Assembly (NCBI GenBank): GCA_039197885.1
Contig: JBCCTY010000001.1
Location: 11,326 to 75,325, forward strand
DNA length: 64,000 nucleotides
Direction of reading: 5' to 3'
Source: JBCBSZ01 sp039197885
GTDB taxonomy: Bacteria > Actinomycetota > Acidimicrobiia > Acidimicrobiales > Poriferisodalaceae
A model generated the notes under the pieces. The model did not search any database, was not told the DNA's origin, and saw only the letters and a list, made by a program, of their open reading frames with translations. Position 1 is the first letter of the stretch, and each line of letters starts with the position of its first letter. Made by a program: the position numbers and the translations under genes. This document shows positions 6,870-15,864 of this stretch, in pieces.

Positions 6870-8587
6870 GGCGTGCAGACCGTCCCGTCGACGACCCACA
6901 CGCTCGACGGGTGCACGGTGTCGGTGAACTCGGGGCAGTCCGTCCAGCCGGTGACGACGATGTCGTCGGGCTGGTTCGAGCCGCCGGCCACGAGCGGACG
7001 GTCGACGTCGACGAAGGTCGGGTCGGTGATGAAGGTCGGGCCGAGCGGGGAGAGCTGGTGTCGGGTGGTGACGATGCCCTGCGGGGAGCTCTCGACGTGG
7101 ACGTCGACGAACCGCTGACCCGAGGTGTCCTGGCTGACCGAGTGGATCAGGAGTCCGCCGATGCCGTTCTCGATCAGACGGAGCCCGGAGTACTCGTACT
7201 GGTTGCGGTATGCGCCGTGGCTCGCACCGAATCCGCCGTTGCGGACCGCGGTGAAGTCGGAGATCACGTGGTTCGGGGACGACGTGTTCTGCCAGGTGAA
7301 GATCCCGTGGCGGGCGTTGTTGTGCGCCAGGTTCCCCTCGAAGACCCAGACCCCGGACTCGCCGACGGCTTCACCCTCGGACCACATGAAGCCGCTCGAG
7401 TCCTTCCGGCCGGCGGTGCCGACGGCGACCGAGTCGCGGATCTCGTTGTCGAAGCCGCGGTTGAGTTCGTAGGCGGCGAGGCGGAAGTCGTTGCGGTCGA
7501 CCAGCTTCCGGGTGCCGGAGACGACCATGCGCTCGACGACGGTGCGGTTCGTGGAGTTGATCTCGTTGCCGCGTGGCCGGTTGACGGCTCGGTCCCACCA
7601 GAACCCTGGACCTCGGGTGTCGTGAACGACGGTGTCGGTCCAGGTGGTGCCGTGGGAACCGTGGGGCACGACCCCTCGGTTCTCGCTGCCGAGCACGAGC
7701 AGGCGGGAGAACGTGGAGCCGTCGCTGGTGTCGCCCTGCAGGTGCAGGTGCAGCGGGTACCGGCCGGTCACCCCGGGCACGCCGAGACCGACGAGGCCGG
7801 CGTCGGCGAGGTGCTGCACGCCGGCCGACGGGTGCACGGTCACGTAGCCGTTCTCGCCGCGAATCTCGATGTTGCGGGTGAGATTCAGGACCTCGGTGCC
7901 AGCACCGTCGATCAGCGGGCGGTCGTCGACGAGAGGCTGGTCGAGCGTGATTGTCGTGCCGTCGATCGCTGCGATCGTGGCGTCCTGCCCGTCGAAGTCG
8001 CCGGGCGCGGACGGGGCGATGTGGAGGCGATCGCCGATCTGCCAGCCGTCTGCCTGGACAACCGAGAGGACAGAATCACCCCCCGATAGCGATTCAACGG
8101 TGCGTGACCAGGCGGTGCGGTCGGGACCGTCAAGGTCGAGCTCGCCGGGGCCCATGACGTGGAGGCCGCCGGGGTCGGTCATCATCCCGTCGTCACCGCC
8201 GACGAAGTTCGCGACGTCGATGCCGGCGAAGGCGAGGACGTGGCGTTCTTCGATGCTGGGGCGCATCTCGAGCTCGCCCATGACCTCGACCCGACCGGTG
8301 GCGTCACCACCAGCGGAAGCGTCGACCGTGAGTGTGGCGTCACCCTCCCAGCGGAGCGTGCCGCCAGGCTCGATGCGGATCGATCCGACGAGCCAGTCGC
8401 AGTCGACGACGACCTCGGAGATCACTACCGCCTGGTCAGCGGCACCGGGGACGTTCCCGCCGTCCCAGGTGTCGGTGTCGCACCAGGACCGTGACGGGGT
8501 AGACGTCTGCGTGGTGCTGAAGATCACCGCGGCGCCGAGGACGAAGCACACGAGCGCGAGCGCGACGATGAGGTGGAGACGGCGCAT
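6866..8587 (-). CDS. Exported G8-domain / beta-helix protein (CEMIP-like architecture)
   Basis: 573 aa, with GGAGG before the ATG. A signal peptide or anchor (residues 3-24, LHLIVALALVCFVLGAAVIF) precedes a G8 domain at about 35-155. The G8 signature is W-x(4)-TWDGG-x-VPGAADQAVVIS. The rest is parallel beta-helix and includes RYPLHLHLQGD at 276-286, resembling the Y-P-x-H-x-H motif of CEMIP/TMEM2-type proteins. Such proteins act on extracellular polysaccharides. An export signal in a tail-block gene is odd: it suggests secretion from, or display on, the lysogen or infected host rather than virion assembly. Enzymatic activity is inferred only. Confidence 0.7.
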   Translation of the reverse strand: MRRLHLIVALALVCFVLGAAVIFSTTQTSTPSRSWCDTDTWDGGNVPGAADQAVVISEVVVDCDWLVGSIRIEPGGTLRWEGDATLTVDASAGGDATGRVEVMGELEMRPSIEERHVLAFAGIDVANFVGGDDGMMTDPGGLHVMGPGELDLDGPDRTAWSRTVESLSGGDSVLSVVQADGWQIGDRLHIAPSAPGDFDGQDATIAAIDGTTITLDQPLVDDRPLIDGAGTEVLNLTRNIEIRGENGYVTVHPSAGVQHLADAGLVGLGVPGVTGRYPLHLHLQGDTSDGSTFSRLLVLGSENRGVVPHGSHGTTWTDTVVHDTRGPGFWWDRAVNRPRGNEINSTNRTVVERMVVSGTRKLVDRNDFRLAAYELNRGFDNEIRDSVAVGTAGRKDSSGFMWSEGEAVGESGVWVFEGNLAHNNARHGIFTWQNTSSPNHVISDFTAVRNGGFGASHGAYRNQYEYSGLRLIENGIGGLLIHSVSQDTSGQRFVDVHVESSPQGIVTTRHQLSPLGPTFITDPTFVDVDRPLVAGGSNQPDDIVVTGWTDCPEFTDTVHPSSVWVVDGTVCTP

Positions 8588-8605
8588 TGGGACCTCCGGG
8601 GGGGG

Positions 8606-9301
8606 CTAGATGTCGTCGGGGCGGACGAGCTCGACGCTGTAGGTCCACTCGAACGTGGCGCCGCCTCCGGTGTTCTGGAAGATGCGGACGTCGATGTCGT
8701 CGGACGCGGTGCCGTCGCAGTAGACGACCGAGGCGACGGCTGCGCCGATGCGTGCGGTTCCGCCGTGAACGTTGTCGGAGACGGCGTAGGTGACACCGCC
8801 CACCGTGATGCTGAGGACCAGCCGGTCGCCGATCCCGAAGTTGCCGGTCGATCGGCACGACGCCACGACTCGGTACCAGCCCTCGATCGTCGGCACGACC
8901 CGCTCGTTCGCAGCGTCAGCCCACCCGTGCGTGTCGATACCCACGTCGCCACCGGCGAAGGCGAGCACCTGGTCAGTCGCCGTCGGGATCAGCTGAGAGA
9001 CGACCCTGGCGCCGATCTTGACCAGCGGTGGACCGACGGCGGTGAGGGTTCCGAGGCAGGTCCAACTGCCTTGGGAGCCGACGACGAGGACGTGGTCGTC
9101 GACCTTGGGGCCGAGGTAGTGGCCGAGGGCGTAGATGCCGGGGACCTCTCCGCCGCCCTCGATGTCGACGGTGAGCTTCGCTCTGCCTGAGACCCATGCG
9201 ACGGCGGTGACGGTGCCGTGGCGGGTCTCGCTGTCGACGACGGGGAGGATCTGATGTTGCGCTCGTGCGATGCGGCGGCCGGTGGTGCGGGGGTCAGGCA
9301 C
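8606..9301 (-). CDS. Baseplate/tail-tip protein with OB-like N-terminus and beta-rich C-terminus
   Basis: 231 aa from GTG 9301, overlapping the upstream gene by eight bases. Residues 28-90 (GTVTAVAWVSG, GHYLGPKVDDHVLVVGSQG) resemble the OB fold of gp5/VgrG-like tail-tip proteins. The C-terminal part (EGWYRVVASCRSTGN, FEWTYSVELVR) looks like a C1q/TNF-like jelly roll. It follows the hub-like gene in the usual tail-tip order. Assignment is from pattern and order. Confidence 0.5.
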   Translation of the reverse strand: MPDPRTTGRRIARAQHQILPVVDSETRHGTVTAVAWVSGRAKLTVDIEGGGEVPGIYALGHYLGPKVDDHVLVVGSQGSWTCLGTLTAVGPPLVKIGARVVSQLIPTATDQVLAFAGGDVGIDTHGWADAANERVVPTIEGWYRVVASCRSTGNFGIGDRLVLSITVGGVTYAVSDNVHGGTARIGAAVASVVYCDGTASDDIDVRIFQNTGGGATFEWTYSVELVRPDDI

Positions 9302-10424
9302 TGCGCCGCTTCCTGGTGGTGCCGCTCATCGCGCCGGTGGCGAGGTCGAGCGAGTAGGCGTCGAGCACCCAGCGGTCGTCAATGCCGGCGTCGGGCAGGG
9401 TCACGGCGAACACGTCGCCGAGTTCGTGGGCCGGGTTGGGTGCGGCGTTCCAGGTGACGATCTCGCCGCTGCCGGGGAGCAGGTTGAGCTGGGCTGCCGC
9501 TGCGGCGTTGGCCTGGTCTTCGGTGGCGACGAACCCGTTGCGGACGATCAGGGGGCGTTCGCCGTAGGACCCGTAGCGGTAGAGCGGGTCGGCGGGGTCT
9601 TCGATCCAGGCTTCGCCTCGGACGGGGAAGAGGAGGAACGAGCCGTCACCGATGACGATGACGCCGTTGTAGGCCTCGGTGTCGTCGTCGGCGAGCTCGA
9701 GGCGTTCGATGGTGACGGTCTCGTTGGCGTAGGTCCAGACCGGGGTGTCGAAGTCGTCGACGATCGGGCCGGTGCGGAAGGTGCCGTCGGCGTCGAAGCG
9801 GGCGAAGAACCCGGCTGCGGTGGCGAGCTTCTGGACGGCGGCCCAGGGGTCGGCGTCGACGGTGAACGCGGTCTCTTCGAGTTCGCAGCCGCTGGAGGCC
9901 TCGAGGACGACGTCGATGTCGAACGGGATCCGGCTGCGGACGATGTCGATGAGCGTGGAGCAGGCGGCTCCGGCGGTGATCTGGAAGGCGTCGGTGAAGC
10001 GGTCCCGGGCGACTCGACGGCTACGGTCGTACCCGGTGAGCTGCCAGGTCCAGCCGCCACGCTCGTAGCGGCGGCGGCGCGATGACACCCCGAACACGCC
10101 TTGCGTGAAGAGGTCGGTGTCGCTGAGGCCGACGGTGATGCGCAGCTCCCGGCCGGTGGTGGGTGCGAGCTCGGTGGCGAGGTCGTCGGATGCGGTGTCT
10201 GTCTCGACGAGCTGCAGGTTCGCCTGCCGTGGTCGAGCCTGCGGAGTGTCCCCGCCACCGGTGATCGTGCGGTCCGCGGTGATCGAGCCACCGGTGAGCT
10301 TGAGCCCAAGGGACCCGTCCTCGGTAGAGCGCTGCGCGACACCGTCAACGAGGAGCTCGGCTCGGGCGATGAGCTCGCCGCCGTTGGCGACCAGGTCGGG
10401 GTAGGCGGTCGAGTAGGGCCGCAT
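9294..10424 (-). CDS. Tail/baseplate hub protein (DUF5047-like)
   Basis: 376 aa from ATG 10424 in a TGATG overlap. Features include SRRRRYERGGWTWQLTGYDRS and DIVRSRIPFDIDVVLEAS, followed by PWAAVQKLATAAGFFARFDA. These match the pattern of phage tail proteins related to gp27/gp44 hubs (DUF5047 in actinophages), where a cyclophilin-like and a beta-barrel domain form the ring closing the tail tube. Lies directly after the tape measure and distal-tail genes. Confidence 0.55.
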   Translation of the reverse strand: MRPYSTAYPDLVANGGELIARAELLVDGVAQRSTEDGSLGLKLTGGSITADRTITGGGDTPQARPRQANLQLVETDTASDDLATELAPTTGRELRITVGLSDTDLFTQGVFGVSSRRRRYERGGWTWQLTGYDRSRRVARDRFTDAFQITAGAACSTLIDIVRSRIPFDIDVVLEASSGCELEETAFTVDADPWAAVQKLATAAGFFARFDADGTFRTGPIVDDFDTPVWTYANETVTIERLELADDDTEAYNGVIVIGDGSFLLFPVRGEAWIEDPADPLYRYGSYGERPLIVRNGFVATEDQANAAAAAQLNLLPGSGEIVTWNAAPNPAHELGDVFAVTLPDAGIDDRWVLDAYSLDLATGAMSGTTRKRRSA

Positions 10425-12487
10425 CAGGAGGGTGGGGCGGCCTGGCGCCACGCGAACGTGACGTCGTGGAAGTGGGCCGTGGACCAGTCCGGATCATCGG
10501 CACGGGCCCGGACCTGGTCCCGGTTGTTGGACCGGTTCACTCGGATCCACCAGGCCTCACCGAGGTGGTTGCGGAGCCGGAGCGTCCGGCCGCTCCCCAG
10601 CATCGCGAGCAGCGCGTCGTAGTCCGCCTTGCTGTACACCCGCACGGTGAGCGTCGCCATGTCACCGCGCTCGACCTCGGAGTGGGTGATGCCCTCTTCG
10701 CGGCCGATCGGTTCGAAGGTGTGGTGCCGGTCAGCGCTCGAGACGGGGTGGCGGCGGGCCTTGATCTCGAGCTGCGTGTCGGTGGTCAGGTCCCACAGGT
10801 CCCAGCGATCGAGCGCACCGGTCGGGCTGATGGCGAAGGCCTGACCCCAGTCCGAGTCGAGGCCATCTGCTGCGGACCCGGCGGGCGACGGGCGGGTCCG
10901 GGCTCGGTACTGGGCGCTGGCGCGTCCGGCGCTGCCCTTGTCGGTGAGGGTCTCGACTCCGAGGTGTGCGAAGTCGAAGGTGGTGGACCCGGGGACGGTG
11001 GTCCAGCGCTGGCCGTCGTCGGATCGCTGCAGCTCGGCGACCCAGTCGGTCGAGAGGTCGATGAAGCTGAGGCCCGGCGACCAGGCCGGGTCGGATCCCA
11101 GCTGGATGCACGGGGCGTCGAGCAGGAACTCGATGCCGCCCGAGCTGGACACTTCGACGGCGAGAGCGAAGGACCAGCCCACCGAGCCGACCAGAGCTGG
11201 GAGCGTGGTGGTGATCGAGACCTGACGCCACTCGGTCTCGACGGCGGTGACGTTGCCCGTCACGGTGGCGAGGGTTCCGCCGCCGAGTTCGGAGATCACC
11301 ATCTCGAGGATGAAGAACTTGAACTGCGAGAGGGTGGTGTGTCGGACCCAGAGCGAGGCACTGAACGTCTCGCCCACTGACCAGACATCGGCGCTGGCTT
11401 GCAGGAGGTCGGTGCTGTCGATCTCGGCTCGCGCCGTGCTTCCGGTGGTTGGGGTGAACGACGAGTGCTCGGTCCCGACGACGGCGTCGGTGGTCTCGCC
11501 GTTGCTGATCGTCGCGTTGGTCGGGTTCTCCAGCTGGGCGTCGAGGGAGCGATCGAGCCGGAAGATGTTGCCGGCCTGGCGGATCTGGAGGTCGACGTGG
11601 TTCGGGGTGCCAGCGGCGACCGTTGCGGCGACGATCTCGGGGGCCTTCGCGACGGCTTCGATCACCGGGGTCAGGGCGGAGGCGGCCCAGGGCGACCACC
11701 AGGTGTCGGTGTCGATGGTCCAGACCTTCGCCGCTCGGACGTACGCCCAGTAGTTCCCGCCGCCGAGCTTCGCCCCGGTGGCGTGGCTGCGGAGGTTGCC
11801 GACCAGCTCGCCGGAGTCGTAGACGATCGCCGCGGCGGTGAGCGGGTCGAACCCAGCCGTGCCGGCCGCGTTGGAGCTAGCGTCGAGGGTCCCGTCGGCG
11901 ACGATGATGACCCGAGCACGCTCGCTGGTGTTGGCCCCGTCGTCGGGATCACTGAACGCCCAGCTGACGAGCGCGCTCGCTGGCGTGGTCAGCTCCACGG
12001 AGCTGGTGGTCGGTTCGTCCTCGTACTCGATCTCGCCGTCGATGTCGGCGACCTCGAGGCCACCCTGGAGTCCCGCGTGCAGCCGGACCTGGAGGCCAGC
12101 CAGTTCCGCCTCGGTCCAACGGCTGCCGTCGAGCTTCGCGGAGCGAGCGATGACGACACCGGACGTCCATGCCGAGCTCGGCACCTGCATCTGTGACTGG
12201 GTCGAGATCCCGATCGCGCCGGCGAGCTGCAAGGAGGCCCGCAGATCGTTGGCACCGCCGCTGGGCTGGCGGGCTCGCGCACGCATCCGAACCTCAACCA
12301 CTCGCGACCCTGTCGGAAGCGACGGCGACGCGAAGTCGAGGACTAGCGGGCTGGCACTCCCCCCCAGCGATGCCTCGGCGTAGGTCGCATCCGAGGCGTC
12401 GGCGAGAGCGCCGTGGATCGAGCCGCCGCCGACATTGGTCCAGTTCGTGGCCGCCGACCCGTCGGGCTGGACCGAGACGACGGTCAT
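10424..12487 (-). CDS. Large minor tail protein (distal tail/receptor-binding candidate)
   Basis: 687 aa; the ATG overlaps the tape measure stop (ATGA). The N-terminus resembles a carbohydrate-binding or fibre module (ATNWTNVGGGSIHGALADAS). A central jelly-roll segment at about 310-470 includes SVGETFSASLWVRHTTLSQF, as in CBM-like domains. The last 130 residues (GDMATLTVRVYSKADYDALL, RNHLGEAWWIRVNR) resemble the C-terminal part of distal tail proteins. It may bind host surface glycans; inferred. Confidence 0.6.
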   Translation of the reverse strand: MTVVSVQPDGSAATNWTNVGGGSIHGALADASDATYAEASLGGSASPLVLDFASPSLPTGSRVVEVRMRARARQPSGGANDLRASLQLAGAIGISTQSQMQVPSSAWTSGVVIARSAKLDGSRWTEAELAGLQVRLHAGLQGGLEVADIDGEIEYEDEPTTSSVELTTPASALVSWAFSDPDDGANTSERARVIIVADGTLDASSNAAGTAGFDPLTAAAIVYDSGELVGNLRSHATGAKLGGGNYWAYVRAAKVWTIDTDTWWSPWAASALTPVIEAVAKAPEIVAATVAAGTPNHVDLQIRQAGNIFRLDRSLDAQLENPTNATISNGETTDAVVGTEHSSFTPTTGSTARAEIDSTDLLQASADVWSVGETFSASLWVRHTTLSQFKFFILEMVISELGGGTLATVTGNVTAVETEWRQVSITTTLPALVGSVGWSFALAVEVSSSGGIEFLLDAPCIQLGSDPAWSPGLSFIDLSTDWVAELQRSDDGQRWTTVPGSTTFDFAHLGVETLTDKGSAGRASAQYRARTRPSPAGSAADGLDSDWGQAFAISPTGALDRWDLWDLTTDTQLEIKARRHPVSSADRHHTFEPIGREEGITHSEVERGDMATLTVRVYSKADYDALLAMLGSGRTLRLRNHLGEAWWIRVNRSNNRDQVRARADDPDWSTAHFHDVTFAWRQAAPPS

Positions 12488-15400
12488 CCGCCCGCCCGGG
12501 TCGTGGCGACCAGCTCGTCGGCGAGATCCTCCATGGCCCGATCGAGCGCGCCGGCGATCAGCCGGTCGGCAGCGGCTTCGTCGCCGATGACCTCCTCGTT
12601 GACGATCGAGATCGTCGGCTGGAAGTTCACGATCGACTCGGCCTGCTGCGAGGGCAGCGGGTTCGCCTGGTTGGCCTGGTCGATGAAGCCCGGGAGGCGT
12701 TCCTGGAGCAGCGACCCGGCGAGCCCTGCGCCGACCTGGTCGATCTCGGCGACGAGCCCGAGGATCTGGTCGGTTGCGCCGCCCGTGGCGAGGGACTCGA
12801 CGAGTGCGAGGTTGCCGAGCCCGCTGGTGGCGAGGTCATCGACCAGGCCCGGTCCGACACCCCGGTCGCGCAGCGCCTGGATCCCGTCGGAGAACCGTCG
12901 GGCGGCTTCGAGGCGGTGCTCGAGCTGGGCGACCATCTGGTCCTCGGTGACCGTGGTGAGGTCGCCGCCGAAGAGGCCGAGGATGTCGCCAGCCTCGTTC
13001 GTGCTCGACCGCACCGACTCGACGAAGTCCCGGGCGAGGTCGGTGGCGTCGTCGAGGCGGTCCTGCAGGACGTCGTTGAGGTCATCGACGGCGTCGGCGA
13101 GCATCTCGGCCCGCTTCTCCAGGATCCGGGCCTCCTCTTCGGCGGCCCGCTCTTCCTCGGCCGCGATGTCGGACAGCTCCCGTTGGCGGAGTCGCCACAC
13201 CTCGAGCCAGTTCTCGGTGAGCTCGGCCTCGTTCGCGATGAGGACCTCGAGCTCGGCGAGGTACTCCTCGCGGTCGATGATCCCGATCTCGTAGACGACC
13301 CGGAGGTGGTTGAGCGTGAGCTCGAACTCCGACGGTCCATCAGGGCCGCTCCCGCCGCCTCCGCCGCCACCACCTCCGCCGCCTCCGCTGGCGGCACCGC
13401 GGCGATCGATCACCCGCCCGGGCGTGGAGACTCGGCCGACGTCGCCGACGTCGATGATCGGGACGTTGGGGTTCCCGATGCCGGGGATCACGCCGAAGGC
13501 GTTGAACGCGTTGCGGAGCTCCTGGAGGGCGGCGGCGATCGGGGAGAGGTCGGCGCCGAAGGCGACTTCGATGCCTCCGGGCACTGAGGAGATCGCCGCG
13601 TTCACGGCGTTCACGGCGGCGAGCGCGTCGTTCGGGTCGCCGAGGATCTCGGTGAGCACCGACGACGGGATCAGGCCGAGCGCGACGAGGTAGTCGAAGA
13701 CCTCGGCGGTGGTGAACCCGAGCTGTTGGGCGACGGCGAAGATCGCGCCGATCTGCCCGTTGAACGCGAGGCGGGCCTGGTCCACCGAGCCGGTCTGCTC
13801 GAGGACGGCCTGGGAGTGGGCTCGAGCGGCATCGACGGCGCCGGCCAGGATGTCCTGGTTCCGGCGCCCAATGTCGGAGTAGTCGTCGAGCGACGTGCCC
13901 GCCTCGTCGACGTGATCGATCAGCTCGATCAGAGCGTCCTCGACGTCACGGTTCGCCGCGGCGACATCCGACGCCACACCGATCAGGCCGTCGAGCTCGC
14001 TCTGTAGGCGCTCGAGCTCCTCGCTCGCGTCGGTCGCTCCGGCGCTGAGATCGCCGAGCGCAGCTTCGACCTCGGCAGCGGCGGTGGAGCCTCGCCCGAG
14101 CTCTTCGTTCACGAGCCCCATCGCGTCGTCGCCCGCCTGGAGACTCCCCGAGAGGTCGTCGATCTCGCGACCGAGCAACTGGTAGGTGTCGACCAGCTGC
14201 ATCGTCGGGTCATCGACGCCCTCGATGCTCTCCCGGAGCCGCAACAGTGCAGCGAGCGCCGCCTCGGTGCCCTCGTCACCGATCTCGCGGATCGTGTCCC
14301 GGAGTTCGATGAGCTCCAGCGAGGCGCCGACGCCGCCGGATCCGAAGTCGCCGGCGAGGAAGCTCTCGATTCGATCGATGGCTTCGCCGAACTCGGCCTG
14401 GAACTCGTCGGCGCTGGTGCTGAGGATTCCGTCGATCTTGTCCCCGGTGGTCTGAGCTTCGTCCCCGAGGATCCCCATGATGATGGCGGCACCGCCGATC
14501 GCGGTCGCCAGGAGGCCGGCGGCACCAGCCGCGGCGCCGAGGCCGGCGGTGACTCGACTGATGCCGGTCGTGCCAGCCGCCCGGAGGTTCGTGAACTGGG
14601 TGCGGACGTTGCTGATGCGGTCGCCGAGCAGTCGGCTCGCTGCGGCTGCGGCGAGAGAGGCGGCAGTGACGCCGGTGAGCACGACCACGGCTTGGCGTGC
14701 CGGGCCAGGCATGCTGCCGATCGCTTCGGCGGCGTCGGCGAGAGCGGACGCAGTGGGACCGATGACGGGCAGCAAGACGTCGCCGAAGGCGATCCCGACG
14801 TCGAGGAGGTTGACGGCGAGCTGGCGCAGCTGGAAGGCGGCGGTCTCCGTGCGCTCGGCGAACTCCGCCTGGAGGGCGCTGTTCTCGGCGTAGGCGCCTT
14901 CGGCGGTCGTGAGGGTGCGGTTCACGAGGTCGCCGGCGCCTGCGAGGGACTGGAAGGTGCGAACGACGCGGACGTCGGAGAGGCCGAGCTCGTCGAGGAC
15001 CTGAGTGACGCTGGCGCCGCGCTCCTCGACGCGTCCCAGTCCGATCACGAACTCGTTGAACGCTGCGGCGGCGTCCTCGGCGAAGAGCCCGGCGAAGGCG
15101 TCCTCGCTGAGCCCGGCCACCTCGGCGAAGGTCGCCAGGGAGTCAGTGCCGTCGGCGACGGCCGTCGACATCTCGTTGAGCGCTCGTCCGATGGCCGTGC
15201 CGGCTGCTTCGGCGGGCAGACCGACCGAGACGGCGGCCGTCGCCAGGGCGAGGGTCTGGGCTTCGGTGAAGCCGGCGACCTCGCCGTAGGAGGCGAGCCG
15301 GTTGGTGAGCTCGAGGATCTCGGCTTCGGTGGCCGCGAAGTTGTTGCCCAGCGCGACGAGCGTCGACCCGAACTCGTCGAACTGGTCCTCGGCGAGGCCG

Positions 15401-15864
15401 GTGATCTCGCTGATCCGGGCGAGGCTGAATGCGGCCTCGTCGGCGTTGAGGACCGTGGTCTGGACGAGCTGACCGATGACGTCGGTGAACTCGTCGATGC
15501 CCTGCGTGGAGATGCCGAGCTGACCGGCGGACTCGGCGATCTGAGCGATCTCTCCGGGCAGGAGTCCGAGCTCACCGGCGAGGCTCCGGAGTGCGACCTC
15601 GAGCTCGGCGAACTCGGCGGGCGTGCCCTCGACGGTCTTGCGGACCCCGGTGAAGTCCGACTGCCACCGGACGGCCGCAGCGGCCGACAGACCGAGCGCG
15701 CCGGCCAGGCCGGCGGAGAGACCGAGGCCGACCTGGGCGACCTCGTCGCTGAAGCCCCGCATGTCGCGAGCGGCTCGGTCGAGACCGAGTGACCAGCGGC
15801 GTGCGTCGGCGACGAGGAACCCGGTGACGGTCGGGCCACGGCCACGTCCGAGGGCAGCGGTCAT
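12484..15864 (-). CDS. Tail tape measure protein (TP901-like)
   Basis: 1126 aa, the longest gene of the prophage. The N-terminal 350 residues carry the TP901 tape-measure core (AAVRWQSDFTGVRKTVEG, AESAGQLGISTQGIDEF). Hydrophobic segments at about 395-475 (AIGGAAIIMGILGDE) and long coiled coils follow. A run of about 11 Gly near residue 825 separates a C-terminal coiled-coil domain. It sets tail length; at 0.15 nm per residue the tail would be about 165-170 nm. It directly follows the frameshifted chaperone pair. Confidence 0.9.
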   Translation of the reverse strand: MTAALGRGRGPTVTGFLVADARRWSLGLDRAARDMRGFSDEVAQVGLGLSAGLAGALGLSAAAAVRWQSDFTGVRKTVEGTPAEFAELEVALRSLAGELGLLPGEIAQIAESAGQLGISTQGIDEFTDVIGQLVQTTVLNADEAAFSLARISEITGLAEDQFDEFGSTLVALGNNFAATEAEILELTNRLASYGEVAGFTEAQTLALATAAVSVGLPAEAAGTAIGRALNEMSTAVADGTDSLATFAEVAGLSEDAFAGLFAEDAAAAFNEFVIGLGRVEERGASVTQVLDELGLSDVRVVRTFQSLAGAGDLVNRTLTTAEGAYAENSALQAEFAERTETAAFQLRQLAVNLLDVGIAFGDVLLPVIGPTASALADAAEAIGSMPGPARQAVVVLTGVTAASLAAAAASRLLGDRISNVRTQFTNLRAAGTTGISRVTAGLGAAAGAAGLLATAIGGAAIIMGILGDEAQTTGDKIDGILSTSADEFQAEFGEAIDRIESFLAGDFGSGGVGASLELIELRDTIREIGDEGTEAALAALLRLRESIEGVDDPTMQLVDTYQLLGREIDDLSGSLQAGDDAMGLVNEELGRGSTAAAEVEAALGDLSAGATDASEELERLQSELDGLIGVASDVAAANRDVEDALIELIDHVDEAGTSLDDYSDIGRRNQDILAGAVDAARAHSQAVLEQTGSVDQARLAFNGQIGAIFAVAQQLGFTTAEVFDYLVALGLIPSSVLTEILGDPNDALAAVNAVNAAISSVPGGIEVAFGADLSPIAAALQELRNAFNAFGVIPGIGNPNVPIIDVGDVGRVSTPGRVIDRRGAASGGGGGGGGGGGGSGPDGPSEFELTLNHLRVVYEIGIIDREEYLAELEVLIANEAELTENWLEVWRLRQRELSDIAAEEERAAEEEARILEKRAEMLADAVDDLNDVLQDRLDDATDLARDFVESVRSSTNEAGDILGLFGGDLTTVTEDQMVAQLEHRLEAARRFSDGIQALRDRGVGPGLVDDLATSGLGNLALVESLATGGATDQILGLVAEIDQVGAGLAGSLLQERLPGFIDQANQANPLPSQQAESIVNFQPTISIVNEEVIGDEAAADRLIAGALDRAMEDLADELVATTRAGG

